DNA from: Actinomadura latina NBRC 106108
Lineage (GTDB): Bacteria; Actinomycetota; Actinomycetes; Streptosporangiales; Streptosporangiaceae
Length of the DNA: 64,000 nt
Reading direction: 5' to 3'
Assembly: GCF_001552195.1 (NCBI RefSeq)
Contig: NZ_BCQS01000023.1
Coordinates: 24,463-88,462, forward strand
Part shown: positions 8,486 through 16,499 of the stretch, in pieces
Numbering within the stretch: position 1 is the first letter of the stretch
Layout of the letters: each line of letters starts with the position of its first letter
Position numbers and translations under genes: made by a program
The notes under the pieces: model-generated
What the model was told of the DNA's origin: nothing
The model's input: the letters and a program-made list of their open reading frames with translations, nothing else
Database searches by the model: none

Positions 8486-9954
8486 GCCCCGGACGCGAGG
8501 CGGGCATCGTCGTCGTCGGGAACGGCATGGCCGGGTCGCGGTTCGTGGGCGAACTGCGCGACCGCGACACCGCGACACCGGTCACGGTGTTCGGTGCCGA
8601 GACGCAGCGCCCCTACAACCGGGTGCTGCTGTCCAACGTCCTCGCCGGTGTGACGCGGCCCGACCACATCAGCCTGGTCGACGCCGCCTGGTACGCCTCC
8701 CACGGCGTCGACGCCCGCCTCGGCGTCGAGGTCACCCGCATCGACCGCGCCGCGAAGACCGTGCACGCCTCCGACGGGACCGCCACCCCCTACGAGACGC
8801 TCGTCCTCGCGACGGGCAGCACCGCCTTCATCCCGCCGATGCCGGGCCTGCGCCACGGCCTCCCCGAGGGCGCGCTGGTGTTCCGCACGCTGGACGACTG
8901 CGGCCGCATCACCGAGCTGGCCGCGTCCGCGCGCCGCGCCATCGTCGTCGGCGGCGGCCTGCTCGGCATCGAGGCGGCCCGCGGGCTGATGGGCCGCGGC
9001 CTGGACGTCACCGTCCTGCACCTGGCCGGGCACCTCATGGAACGCCAGCTCGACCCGGCCGCCGGGAAGGTCCTGGCCCGGACCCTCGCGGCCCTCGGCA
9101 TCGGGACGCGGCTGGAGGCCGACGTCGCCGGCCTGCGCACCGCGGGCGGCGCCGTCACGGGCGTCGAGCTGGCGCTCCCCGCCGGCGGGACCGAGACCAT
9201 CGACGCCGACCTCGTCATCCTGTCCTGCGGCGTGCGGCCCGAGGTGGCGCTCGCCCGCGACGCCGGCCTGGCGGTCGGCCGCGCCGTGATCGTCGACGAC
9301 GAGCTGCGGTCGGTCACCGACCCGTCCGTCCGCGCCATCGGCGAGTGCTCCGAGCACCGCGACGAGGTGTACGGGCTCGTCGCGCCCGCGTGGGAGCAGG
9401 CGGGGGTCCTCGCCGGGCTGCTGGCCGGCACCGACCCCGCCGCCCGCTTCACCGGCGCCCGGCAGATCACCCGGCTCAAGGCCGCCGGGATCGAGCTGGC
9501 CTCGATGGGCGAGACGCACTTCGGCGATGACGACGAGGACGTCGAGGTCGTCCGGTTCACCGACGCCGCGCGCGGCACCTACAAGAAGGCGGTGATCCGG
9601 GACGGGCGGCTGATCGGCGCGATCCTGCTCGGCGAGACGGCCGCCGCCGGGACGCTCACCCAGCTCTACGACCGGGCCGCGCCGCTGCCCGCCGAGCGCC
9701 TCGGCCTGCTGTTCCCCGGCATGGGCCGCGCGGCGGAGGCCGAGTCGCCGGTGCGGATGCCGGACGCCGCGACCGTCTGCCAGTGCAACAACGTCAGCAA
9801 GGGCGAGATCCGCGCCTGCTGGCAGGCCGGCGCCCGCACCGCCGACGGCGTCGCCCGCGAGACCCGCGCCGGCACCGGCTGCGGCGGCTGCCGCGGCGCC
9901 GTCGAGGGCATCGTCGCCTGGCTGGAGGACCAGGACTCCGCCGACGTCGCCTGA
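8482..9954 (+). CDS. FAD-dependent NAD(P)H oxidoreductase with BFD [2Fe-2S] domain (NasB-like)
   Basis: A 490-residue flavoprotein of the NirB N-terminal type. It has GNGMAGSRF (FAD), LVLATGSTAF, and VVGGGLLGIEAARGL (NADH). A C-terminal BFD-type [2Fe-2S] module has Cys433 and Cys435 in CQCNN and a distal CGGC near 468-471. It lacks the siroheme domain, so it should act as an electron-transfer subunit, like NasB of assimilatory nitrate reductases; the catalytic partner could be a nitrate reductase elsewhere. The ATG overlaps the nirB stop (ATGA), with GGAGG 7 bases upstream, so the two are translationally coupled. This pairing suggests nitrate/nitrite assimilation under nitrogen control. Confidence 0.82.
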   Translation: MSPGREAGIVVVGNGMAGSRFVGELRDRDTATPVTVFGAETQRPYNRVLLSNVLAGVTRPDHISLVDAAWYASHGVDARLGVEVTRIDRAAKTVHASDGTATPYETLVLATGSTAFIPPMPGLRHGLPEGALVFRTLDDCGRITELAASARRAIVVGGGLLGIEAARGLMGRGLDVTVLHLAGHLMERQLDPAAGKVLARTLAALGIGTRLEADVAGLRTAGGAVTGVELALPAGGTETIDADLVILSCGVRPEVALARDAGLAVGRAVIVDDELRSVTDPSVRAIGECSEHRDEVYGLVAPAWEQAGVLAGLLAGTDPAARFTGARQITRLKAAGIELASMGETHFGDDDEDVEVVRFTDAARGTYKKAVIRDGRLIGAILLGETAAAGTLTQLYDRAAPLPAERLGLLFPGMGRAAEAESPVRMPDAATVCQCNNVSKGEIRACWQAGARTADGVARETRAGTGCGGCRGAVEGIVAWLEDQDSADVA

Positions 9955-10027
9955 ACCCCGCCCGCCGTCCTGCCCGCCGTCCTGCCCGCCGCCCCTCCTC
10001 CCGGGCGCGGCGGGCACGGGCGGTGGG

Positions 10028-10033
10028 TAGGCT
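10028..10033 (+). promoter_or_regulatory. Candidate -10 box of a leaderless transcript
   Basis: TAGGCT lies 7 bases before the ATG of the amidohydrolase gene, which has no ribosome binding site. The same arrangement recurs in the window. Confidence 0.4.
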
Positions 10034-10040
10034 CCGCCCC

Positions 10041-10898
10041 ATGCTCGACGGACGTCCGCTGATCGACGCGCACGTGCACACCGCCCGGCTGCCGACCCTG
10101 CCCCCGGCATGGCGGCAGTGGGCCGAGGAGTTCGGCGCGTCCCACCCCTGGCAGGACCTCTACGACGCGGACGGCGCCCTCGTCCCCGGGCGGGTCGACG
10201 CCTACTTCGCGGGCGAGGGCGTCGACATCGCCCTGCTGCTCTGCGAGTACAGCCCGAAGACGACCGGCACGCAGCCCATCGAGGACCTCCAGCCGCTCCT
10301 GAAGCACAACCCGCGCCGCTTCAGGCCGATCGCCAACGTCAACCCGCACCTTCACTACCCGATCGGCGCCGAGGTCGCGCGGCAGCTGGAGTTCGGCGCC
10401 GCCGCCCTGAAACTGCACCCCGTGCACGGCGGGTTCAGCGTCGCGGACCCCGAGCTGTATCCCGCCTACCAGGTGTGCCGCGACGCGGGCGTCCCCGTCG
10501 TCGTGCACTGCGGCACGAGCTCCTTCCCAGGGTCGGCCAACAAGTACGCCGACCCGGCGCCCATCGACGACGTCCTGCGGCTCTTCCCCGGCCTGACGTT
10601 CGTCCTCGCGCACGGCGGGCGCGGCTGGTGGTACGACGCCGCCGCGTTCCTCGCCCTGTCCCGCGAGGAGGTCTGGATCGAGCTGTCCGGGCTGCCGCCG
10701 CGCCGGCTCCCCGAGTACTACGCGCGGCACGACCTGCGCCGCCTCGCCCGCAAGTTCATTTTCGGCACCGACTGGCCCGGCGTCCCCGGCATCGCCCGCA
10801 ACGCCCGCGCCATCGCCGGTCTCGGGCTCGACGAGGAGACGCTCTCCCTCGTCCTCGGCGGCAACGCCCTCCGCGTCTACAGGGGCCTGTCCCTCTGA
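10041..10898 (+). CDS. Amidohydrolase family protein (amidohydrolase-2, TIM barrel)
   Basis: A 285-residue metal-dependent hydrolase or decarboxylase of the amidohydrolase-2 type. Visible metal-binding elements are DAHVH near the N-terminus, a His-containing strand (VPVVVHCG), LAHGG, and the C-terminal Asp in FGTDWPGV. Relatives include aminocarboxymuconate decarboxylase-like and dihydroorotase-like enzymes; the substrate cannot be assigned. The length is normal. The ATG is preceded by a -10-like TAGGCT at 7 bases and no ribosome binding site, suggesting a leaderless message. The DUF2470 gene follows 42 bases later and may be cotranscribed. Confidence 0.8.
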   Translation: MLDGRPLIDAHVHTARLPTLPPAWRQWAEEFGASHPWQDLYDADGALVPGRVDAYFAGEGVDIALLLCEYSPKTTGTQPIEDLQPLLKHNPRRFRPIANVNPHLHYPIGAEVARQLEFGAAALKLHPVHGGFSVADPELYPAYQVCRDAGVPVVVHCGTSSFPGSANKYADPAPIDDVLRLFPGLTFVLAHGGRGWWYDAAAFLALSREEVWIELSGLPPRRLPEYYARHDLRRLARKFIFGTDWPGVPGIARNARAIAGLGLDEETLSLVLGGNALRVYRGLSL

Positions 10899-10940
10899 CC
10901 CGTCCGTTTCACCCCCCGCCCGCGGGAAAGGACTGCTCCC

Positions 10941-11234
10941 ATGACCGACCCCGGTCCGTTCACCGAGGACGCCGTGCGGCAGATCATGCGGCACATGAAC
11001 GACGACCACGCCGCCGACTGCCTCATCATCTGCCGTGCCCTCGGCGGCCGCCCCGGCGCGACCGCCGCCCGGATGACCGGCCTGGACGCCGGCGGCATCG
11101 AGTTCGCCGTCAGCGACGGCGGCACCGAGCACCCCGTCCGGATCCCCTTCTCCGCGCGGCTCACGGAACGCCCGCAGGTGCGGCGGGAGGTCGTCCGGAT
11201 GACGGAAGAGGCCCGAGCCGCGCTCAGCGGCTGA
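10941..11234 (+). CDS. DUF2470 domain protein
   Basis: A 97-residue protein recognised by the MNDDHAADCL motif near residue 20 and the pattern of the small DUF2470 domain found at the C-terminus of heme oxygenase-like HugZ proteins and as standalone proteins in actinomycetes. The conserved His in NDDH is the heme-contacting region in HugZ relatives. Whether this standalone copy binds heme is unknown. A purine-rich AAAGGA lies about 10 bases before the ATG. It follows the amidohydrolase closely and may share its transcript. No partner pyridoxamine-oxidase-like domain is nearby. Confidence 0.7.
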   Translation: MTDPGPFTEDAVRQIMRHMNDDHAADCLIICRALGGRPGATAARMTGLDAGGIEFAVSDGGTEHPVRIPFSARLTERPQVRREVVRMTEEARAALSG

Positions 11235-11324
11235 CCCCCCGGGGACTGCGAGGACCCGCTGCCGCCGGCACCGCCGAGCTCGGCGAGCGCTTCCGTGCCA
11301 GCGCCGCCTGACACCCCCGCTCGG

Positions 11325-11351
11325 CCGGGTTTCGGTCCGGCCGAAACCCGG
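11325..11351. terminator. Perfect 11-bp inverted repeat, terminator-like
   Basis: CCGGGTTTCGG and its exact complement CCGAAACCCGG flank a 5-base loop, 90 bases after the DUF2470 stop. There is no U tract. It could equally be an operator for the small membrane protein gene downstream. Confidence 0.5.
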
Positions 11352-11396
11352 ATGCGGTTTGCCTCGCGGGCCTGCGGAGATCCATTAGGCAGCCGA

Positions 11397-11415
11397 GGGG
11401 CCCGCCACGGGCCCC
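11397..11415. repeat. 8-bp inverted repeat with 3-base loop
   Basis: GGGGCCCG-CCA-CGGGCCCC lies 13 bases before the ribosome binding site of the small membrane protein gene. It may be a second terminator stem or a 5' leader hairpin. Confidence 0.35.
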
Positions 11416-11438
11416 CCGACCCCCACCGGAGGCCCGAC

Positions 11439-11624
11439 ATGCTCGCGATCGTCGCCGCGATCGTCTTCGCCCTAGCCCTGCTCTTCGACCTGGCCGACGT
11501 GTCCTCGGACGCCATCAACAACGGGACGCTGACCGTCCTCGGCCTGCTGCTCGTCGCCCTGCACCTCGCCGGTGTCGGCACGTCCACGAACTGGCGGCCC
11601 CGCCGCCACAGCCGCCGCCGCTGA
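11439..11624 (+). CDS. Small membrane protein (61 aa), unknown
   Basis: A 61-residue protein with two hydrophobic helices, about residues 1-18 (MLAIVAAIVFALALLF) and 29-45 (TLTVLGLLLVALHLAG), joined by a short acidic loop DLADVSSDAINN, and an Arg/His-rich C-terminal tail (RPRRHSRRR). This predicts a hairpin in the membrane with both ends probably cytoplasmic. GGAGG 6 bases before the ATG supports translation. I do not recognise a family; similar tiny proteins are widespread in actinomycetes. It converges with the RNB nuclease gene, whose stop is 5 bases away. Confidence 0.65.
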   Translation: MLAIVAAIVFALALLFDLADVSSDAINNGTLTVLGLLLVALHLAGVGTSTNWRPRRHSRRR

Positions 11625-11628
11625 CCGC

Positions 11629-13062
11629 TCACGCCGCACGGGAGAAGCGGACCCGGCGCCGCGCCGGGTCCGCCTCCTCCAGCCGCACCTTGACCTGCTC
11701 GCCGAGCGGGAGGCCCGCACCCTCGCAGCGCCCGAACACCGGCGGCGCCACCAGCTGGACGCGCCCGCCGGTGCGGTCGCCGTTCACGTCCACCACCACC
11801 GCGTCGAAGACGTCCCCGACGTGGTCGCGCAGCAGCAGCGCCTCGACGAGGTCGACGCAGGCGTGGTCGACGTCGGCGGCCCGGCGCAGCGCCCGCTGCA
11901 TCGTCTCGGGCAGCTCCGGCAGCGCCTCCCGCGCCCACCCCGGCACGGCACGCCCCGCCGCGAGGGCCAGGCACACCTCCGTCGCGTACCGGTCGGCCAG
12001 CCGCCGGATCGGCGCGGTGACGTGCGCGTACGGCGCGGCGACGGCGGCGTGCTCCGGCTGCTCCGGCCGCGACCCGTCGAACGCGGTGTAGCCCGCGCCG
12101 CGCATCAGCCCCGCCGCGTCGTGCAGGAACGCCGCGTGCCGCGGCAGGGCCGGGTCGAGGGCGCGGACGATGTCGCCGTAGGACGCGTCCGCCGGCCAGG
12201 CGACGCCGAGCGCGCGGGCCGCCAGCCGCAGCCGCCTCTCCGCCTCGGCGGGCGCGGGCGGCATCGTGCGCAGCAGCCCCACCCCGCCGTCCAGCATCAG
12301 CCGGGCCGCCGCCCGCCCGGCCAGCAGCGAGATCTGCGCGTTCCACGCCTCGGTCGCGAGGTCGCCGCGCAGCTTCAGCGCCCAGCCGCCGCCGGCGTGC
12401 ACGACCTCCTGCTCGGGCAGCGGCAGGCTGACCCCGCCGCGCGCCGCCTCCGCCGCGATGAGCCGCTCGCCGATCTCGCCGAGCAGCGCGATCCGCGGAT
12501 CGCCGCCGCGGCGGCCGGCGCGGTCGTGCCGCGCGGTGGCGTAGTCGAGGCGGTCGCGGCTGCGGACGACGGCGCGGCGCACGTCCACGCCGGTGATCCG
12601 CCCGGCATCGTCGATGTCGATCGTCCACACGACGGCCGGGCGCTCCACGCCCGGCAGCAGGCTCGCGGTGCCCTCCGACAGCCGCCGCGGATGCAGCGGG
12701 GAGCTCGCGTCCGGGAGGTAGAGGGTGACGCCGCGCGCGCGTGCCTCGGCGTCGACCGCGCCGCCGGGCCGCACGAACCCGGCCACGTCCGCGATCGCGT
12801 ACCGGACCCGGTGCCCCGGCCCGCGCCGCTCCAGCTGCATCGCCTGGTCCAGGTCCATCGAGCCGGGCGGGTCGAGGGTGAAGAACGGGACGTCGCGCAG
12901 GTCGGCCCGGCCGTCGCCGGCGGCGGCGGCCTCCGCGGCCTCGGCGAGGACGGCGGGCGGGAACGGGCCGGGCACCGAGAACTCGGCGCGGATCCGGTGC
13001 AGTCCGGCGCGGACCTCGGCGTCGGCCTCGGCGGTACGCAGTCGCAGCGGTCGGCGCGGCAC
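11629..13062 (-). CDS. RNB domain ribonuclease (RNase II/R family)
   Basis: A 477-residue 3'-5' exoribonuclease. The RNB catalytic region starts near residue 68 with FFTLDPPGSMDLDQA, matching the DP..xxDxDDA active site with the key aspartates, followed by YAIADVAGFV and LPDASSPLHPRRLSEG. The C-terminus (ANGGRVQLVAPP region to VKVRLEEADPARRRVRF) looks like an S1-type fold. It is short for RNase R because the N-terminal cold-shock domains are absent; this short form is usual in actinomycetes. The GTG start has no ribosome binding site but has TACGCT 7 bases upstream. A recurring palindrome-like motif lies 41 bases upstream. Confidence 0.88.
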   Translation of the reverse strand: MPRRPLRLRTAEADAEVRAGLHRIRAEFSVPGPFPPAVLAEAAEAAAAGDGRADLRDVPFFTLDPPGSMDLDQAMQLERRGPGHRVRYAIADVAGFVRPGGAVDAEARARGVTLYLPDASSPLHPRRLSEGTASLLPGVERPAVVWTIDIDDAGRITGVDVRRAVVRSRDRLDYATARHDRAGRRGGDPRIALLGEIGERLIAAEAARGGVSLPLPEQEVVHAGGGWALKLRGDLATEAWNAQISLLAGRAAARLMLDGGVGLLRTMPPAPAEAERRLRLAARALGVAWPADASYGDIVRALDPALPRHAAFLHDAAGLMRGAGYTAFDGSRPEQPEHAAVAAPYAHVTAPIRRLADRYATEVCLALAAGRAVPGWAREALPELPETMQRALRRAADVDHACVDLVEALLLRDHVGDVFDAVVVDVNGDRTGGRVQLVAPPVFGRCEGAGLPLGEQVKVRLEEADPARRRVRFSRAA

Positions 13063-13069
13063 AGCACCG

Positions 13070-13075
13070 AGCGTA
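13070..13075 (-). promoter_or_regulatory. Candidate -10 box of leaderless RNB nuclease transcript
   Basis: Read on the minus strand it is TACGCT, 7 bases before the GTG at 13062, with no ribosome binding site between them. Confidence 0.4.
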
Positions 13076-13102
13076 CGGGACGAAACCCCCGAACCGATCG
13101 GA

Positions 13103-13118
13103 ATCTACAATGTAAAGG
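13103..13118 (-). promoter_or_regulatory. Recurring motif, copy 1 (upstream of RNB nuclease)
   Basis: Plus-strand text is ATCTACAATGTAAAGG. It resembles an imperfect palindrome with CTTTAC-type halves and is one of five related sites in this window, four of them just upstream of minus-strand genes. TetR-type operators often look like this, but the regulator is unknown. Confidence 0.45.
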
Positions 13119-13142
13119 CGAGGGCCGGTTCAGCCGTCCCGA

Positions 13143-13868
13143 TCAGCCGTCCGGGCTCGCCGCGAACGCCCGCAGCCCCCCGGGATCCACCACGGTGATC
13201 CGCCGCCGGCCGGTGCGCACGAGGCCCTCGTCCCGCAGCACGGCCAGGGCCCGCGCGACCGTCTCCCGGGAGGCGTCCATCCAGCTGCCGAGCTCCTCCT
13301 GCGACAGCGGCGGCCCGATCTCGATCTCGCCGCCGGGGCCCGCCGGAACCCGCCGGGCCGACCGGTCGGCGAGCCCCGCCAGCAGGATCGCCAGCCGCCG
13401 CGCGCCCTGCGCCGACACGTGCGCCTGCACCCGGTGCCCCGCGTCGTCCAGCCGCCGCACGAACGTGCCGCTGACCAGCATCCACACCCGCGGATGCGCG
13501 TCCAGGAAGGCGGTGAACCGCCGCGCCGGCACGAGCAGCGCCCGGATCTCGTCGAGCGCCTGCACCGTCGCCGACCGCTCCCGCCGGCCGAGCACCGCGC
13601 TCTCGCACACCAGGTCGCCGGGACCGCGCACGGCGAGCACCACCGAGTGCCCGCCCGCGCTGGACGCGACGACCTTCGCCCAGCCCGACTCGATGACGAT
13701 GATGTGGTCGGAGTCGTCGCCCTGGTAGCACAGCGGCGCCCGCGGCCGGTAGGTCCGCGGCCGGCCCGCGTCACGGAGCGCCGCGCGCTCCCGGCCGTCC
13801 AGCGCGTCCCAGAACCCTCCGCCGGGCGCAGCGGCGAGACGGCCGCTCGATGTGGTCGGCTCGCTCAC
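13143..13868 (-). CDS. Crp/Fnr family transcriptional regulator
   Basis: About 241 residues. The N-terminal two thirds form a cyclic-nucleotide-binding-like jelly roll (CYQGDDSDHIIVIESGWAKVV, then GPGDLVCESAVLG). The C-terminal winged helix contains LSQEELGSWMDASRETVARALAVL, the typical Crp recognition helix. No cysteine cluster of the Fnr type is visible. The expected PRSA-like phosphate-binding stretch reads VCESAVLG, with Glu and Ser but no clear Arg in the usual place, so cAMP binding is uncertain. The GTG at 13868 or one at 13907 could start translation; neither has a clear ribosome binding site. Confidence 0.85.
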   Translation of the reverse strand: MSEPTTSSGRLAAAPGGGFWDALDGRERAALRDAGRPRTYRPRAPLCYQGDDSDHIIVIESGWAKVVASSAGGHSVVLAVRGPGDLVCESAVLGRRERSATVQALDEIRALLVPARRFTAFLDAHPRVWMLVSGTFVRRLDDAGHRVQAHVSAQGARRLAILLAGLADRSARRVPAGPGGEIEIGPPLSQEELGSWMDASRETVARALAVLRDEGLVRTGRRRITVVDPGGLRAFAASPDG

Positions 13869-14084
13869 CGCAGGTCCGTTCCGTTCCGGGATCGGGTGAA
13901 CCGGCACCCGCGGCAGTTGGGGGGAGTGGGGCGGTGAGGCCCAGTGCCGCGGGTACCGGTCGTCTGCACGCGTCTCTGCACGCTTCCAGGAGAACCCGTC
14001 ACCGCCTCGGATGCTGCTCGCCGGAGAACGTGCTGTCTGCGTCTTATGACACTTTTGGCGAAAATTGCACTGAAATTGCGGTAT
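13869..14084. other. Intergenic, lower-GC stretch
   Basis: It separates the Crp gene from the exonuclease stop. Bases 14038-14100 are notably AT-richer (for example ATTGCACTGAAATTGCGG). It must hold the Crp promoter, but no clear operator or gene can be supported. Confidence 0.4.
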
Positions 14085-15005
14085 TCAGCGCGAAAGGGCA
14101 TTGAGGAGGCGGTTGACCGGGCTGCCGAGATTCCAGCGGTCGGCCAGCTCCACCAGCGCCTCGGCGTCGCGCGGTTCGGCGGGCAGCCGGTCGTCCAGCT
14201 CCGCCAGCTCCGGCGCGTCGATGCCGGTCACCACCCGCACCACCGTCTCGGCGGCGGCCAGGTACTCCCGCGCGGCCTCCATCCGGCGGCGGGCGCCCGC
14301 CGGGAACCCCTCGTCGGTGCCCGCGTCCAGCGCCGCGAGGATGCCGTCGACCGACCCGAACCGGGTGACCAGCGCCGCGGCCGTCTTGTCGCCGACGCCG
14401 GGCACGCCCGGCAGGCCGTCGCTCGGGTCGCCGCGCAGCGTCGCGTAGTCGCCGTAGCCGCGGCCCGGGATGCCGTACTTGGCCGCGATCTCCCGCTCGC
14501 CCATGACCTGCAGGTTCCGGATGCCGCGCGCCGTGTACAGGACGGCGACCGGGGCGCGGTCGTCGACGAGCTGGAACAGGTCGCGGTCGCCGGTCACGAT
14601 GTCGACCGGCCCCTCGGCGGCGCCGCGCACCGCGAGCGTCCCGATCACGTCGTCGGCCTCGTACCCGGGCACGCCGGCGCGCGCCAGCCCGACCGCGTCC
14701 AGCACGCGGTCGATGACCGGGAGCTGCGCCTCCAGCGCGTCCGGGGTCTGGTCGCCGCCGTCCTCGGCCACCCGGTGCGCCTTGTAGGACGGCAGCGCCG
14801 CCACCCGGAACGCGGGCCGCCAGTCGGCGTCCATGCAGCAGACGAGGCGGTCCGGCGACCGGTCCTGGACGAGCCGCGCGATCATGTCGATGAGCCCGCG
14901 CACCGCGTTCACCGGCGTCCCGTCGGGCGCCGTCACCGACTCGGGCACCCCGTAGAAGGCGCGGAAGTACAGCGACGGAGTGTCCAGCAGCATCAACCCG
15001 CTCAT
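14085..15005 (-). CDS. 5'-3' exonuclease (Pol I N-terminal domain family)
   Basis: A 306-residue standalone version of the 5' nuclease domain of DNA polymerase I. Metal-binding carboxylates are visible in LLDTPSLYFRAFYG, CCMDADWRPAFR, GYEADDVIGTLA and IVTGDRDLFQLVDD. The helix-hairpin-helix DNA-binding region reads SDGLPGVPGVGDKTAAAL. Such proteins act as flap or 5' nucleases in repair, possibly overlapping Okazaki-fragment processing. The ATG at 15005 starts MSGLMLLD; GGGAG lies 11 bases upstream. It is transcribed away from the M24 peptidase, with 87 bases between starts. Confidence 0.9.
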   Translation of the reverse strand: MSGLMLLDTPSLYFRAFYGVPESVTAPDGTPVNAVRGLIDMIARLVQDRSPDRLVCCMDADWRPAFRVAALPSYKAHRVAEDGGDQTPDALEAQLPVIDRVLDAVGLARAGVPGYEADDVIGTLAVRGAAEGPVDIVTGDRDLFQLVDDRAPVAVLYTARGIRNLQVMGEREIAAKYGIPGRGYGDYATLRGDPSDGLPGVPGVGDKTAAALVTRFGSVDGILAALDAGTDEGFPAGARRRMEAAREYLAAAETVVRVVTGIDAPELAELDDRLPAEPRDAEALVELADRWNLGSPVNRLLNALSR

Positions 15006-15092
15006 GGGAGGACATGCTCCCACGCGGGTCCGACGCCGCGCCGCTGCGCCGCTCCTGGGATCCTGGTGTCGGCCATCGGACAGGACCCACGA

Positions 15093-16214
15093 ATGGAGAC
15101 GGGTGTGACAACGGAGTTGTATCCGCCTGAGCGCCTCGGGCGGGCGCGGGAGGCGGCGGCGAAGGCGGGCCTCGGCGCGGTGCTGCTGACGCCCGGCCCG
15201 GACCTGCGCTACGTCACCGGCTACGACGCGAAGGAGCTGGAGCGGCTCACCTGCCTGGCGGTGCCCGCGGACGGGGAGCCGTTCCTGGTCGTCCCGCGGC
15301 TGGAGCTGCCCGCCGCGCGGGAGTCGCCGGCCGGGGCGCTCGGCATCGAGCTGGTGCCGTGGGACGAGACCGACGACCCGTTCGCGCTCACCGCCGCCCG
15401 GCTCCCGGCCGGCCTGGCGAGGGTCGGCGTCGCCGACCGGATGTGGGCGGTCATGGCGCTGCGGTTCCGCGCCGCGCTGCCGGGCGCCGAGCAGGTCGCC
15501 GCCGGGCCGGTGCTGCGCGAGCTGCGGATGCGCAAGTCCGCCGCCGAGGTCGCGGCCCTGCGCGAGGCGGGCGCGGCGATCGACCGCGTGCACCGCCGCG
15601 TCCCGGACCTCCTCCGGGCCGGCCGCACCGAGCGGGAGGTCGGCCGCGACATCGCCGACGCGATCACCGCCGAGGGCCACGCCCGGGTCGACTTCGTCAT
15701 CGTCGGGTCCGGCCCGAACGGCGCGAGCCCGCACGCCGAGCCGTCGGACCGCGTCATCCGGCCCGGCGACCCCGTCGTGGTCGACATCGGCGGGACGATG
15801 CCGAGCGGCTACTGCTCCGACTCGACCCGCAACTACTGCGTGGGCGAGCCGCCCGCCGAGTACCGCGCCTACTACGCCGTGCTGGAGGAGGCGCAGCGCG
15901 CGTCGTGCGAGGCCGTCCGGCCGGGCGCGACGCCCGAGGCCGTGGACGCGGCCGGGCGCGGCGTCATCGCCGCCGCCGGGTACGGCGAGCACTTCTTCCA
16001 CCGCACCGGCCACGGCATCGGCCTGGAGTCGCACGAGGACCCCTACATCGTCGCCGGGAACCGGGAGCCGCTGGAGCCGGGGATGGCGTTCTCCATCGAG
16101 CCGGGCATCTACCCGGGCCCTCACGGCGCCCGCATCGAGGACATCGTCGTGTGCACCGAGGACGGCTTCGAGTCGATGAACCTCACCGGGCGCGGCCTCG
16201 TGGTGGTGGACTGA
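15093..16214 (+). CDS. M24 family metallopeptidase (Xaa-Pro aminopeptidase-like)
   Basis: A 373-residue protein. The N-terminal creatinase-like domain (about 1-135) precedes the pita-bread catalytic domain. Metal ligands are visible: Asp in VVVDIGGTM, Asp in CSDSTRNY, His in HRTGHGIGLESHE, and Glu in FSIEPGIY and GARIEDIVV. This complete set fits an active dinuclear aminopeptidase cutting X-Pro bonds, or a related dipeptidase. Two starts are credible: ATG 15093 (AGGA 7 bases upstream) and GTG 15105 (GGAGA 5 bases upstream). A strong stem-loop follows 24 bases after the stop. Confidence 0.88.
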   Translation: METGVTTELYPPERLGRAREAAAKAGLGAVLLTPGPDLRYVTGYDAKELERLTCLAVPADGEPFLVVPRLELPAARESPAGALGIELVPWDETDDPFALTAARLPAGLARVGVADRMWAVMALRFRAALPGAEQVAAGPVLRELRMRKSAAEVAALREAGAAIDRVHRRVPDLLRAGRTEREVGRDIADAITAEGHARVDFVIVGSGPNGASPHAEPSDRVIRPGDPVVVDIGGTMPSGYCSDSTRNYCVGEPPAEYRAYYAVLEEAQRASCEAVRPGATPEAVDAAGRGVIAAAGYGEHFFHRTGHGIGLESHEDPYIVAGNREPLEPGMAFSIEPGIYPGPHGARIEDIVVCTEDGFESMNLTGRGLVVVD

Positions 16215-16238
16215 GCCACTGGGGCGAGGAGCCGGCGC

Positions 16239-16272
16239 GAGGGCGTGGGACGGGATTTCCGGCCACGCCCTC
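16239..16272 (+). terminator. Stem-loop terminator after M24 peptidase
   Basis: GAGGGCGTGG pairs perfectly with CCACGCCCTC across a 14-base loop. No U tract is present, as is usual in this GC range. Confidence 0.5.
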
Positions 16273-16499
16273 ACGCCATTTCGGGCAGCACAAATTAGGG
16301 CGGAAACGGGTCGGTAACGATCTCTGCACCAAATGTGTCAGCGGGCACTGTGCGAGTTGCGGTTCGGCCGGTCGGCCATGTACCACCTAGATGCATTGTT
16401 ACGCGGGGGTAAGTCGGCTTCTTCCGCACGGCGGATCCACCGCTGTGCCGGAGCGAACCGCGCCCTGCCCGAGCCGTGCCGTGCAGAAGAGGAGACGCC

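Noticed and set aside
16310..16390. Cysteine-rich peptide (CTKCVSGHCASCGS) before the ABC operon
   Set aside because: The frame has no usable start codon close by and no ribosome binding site; its cysteines are probably chance.
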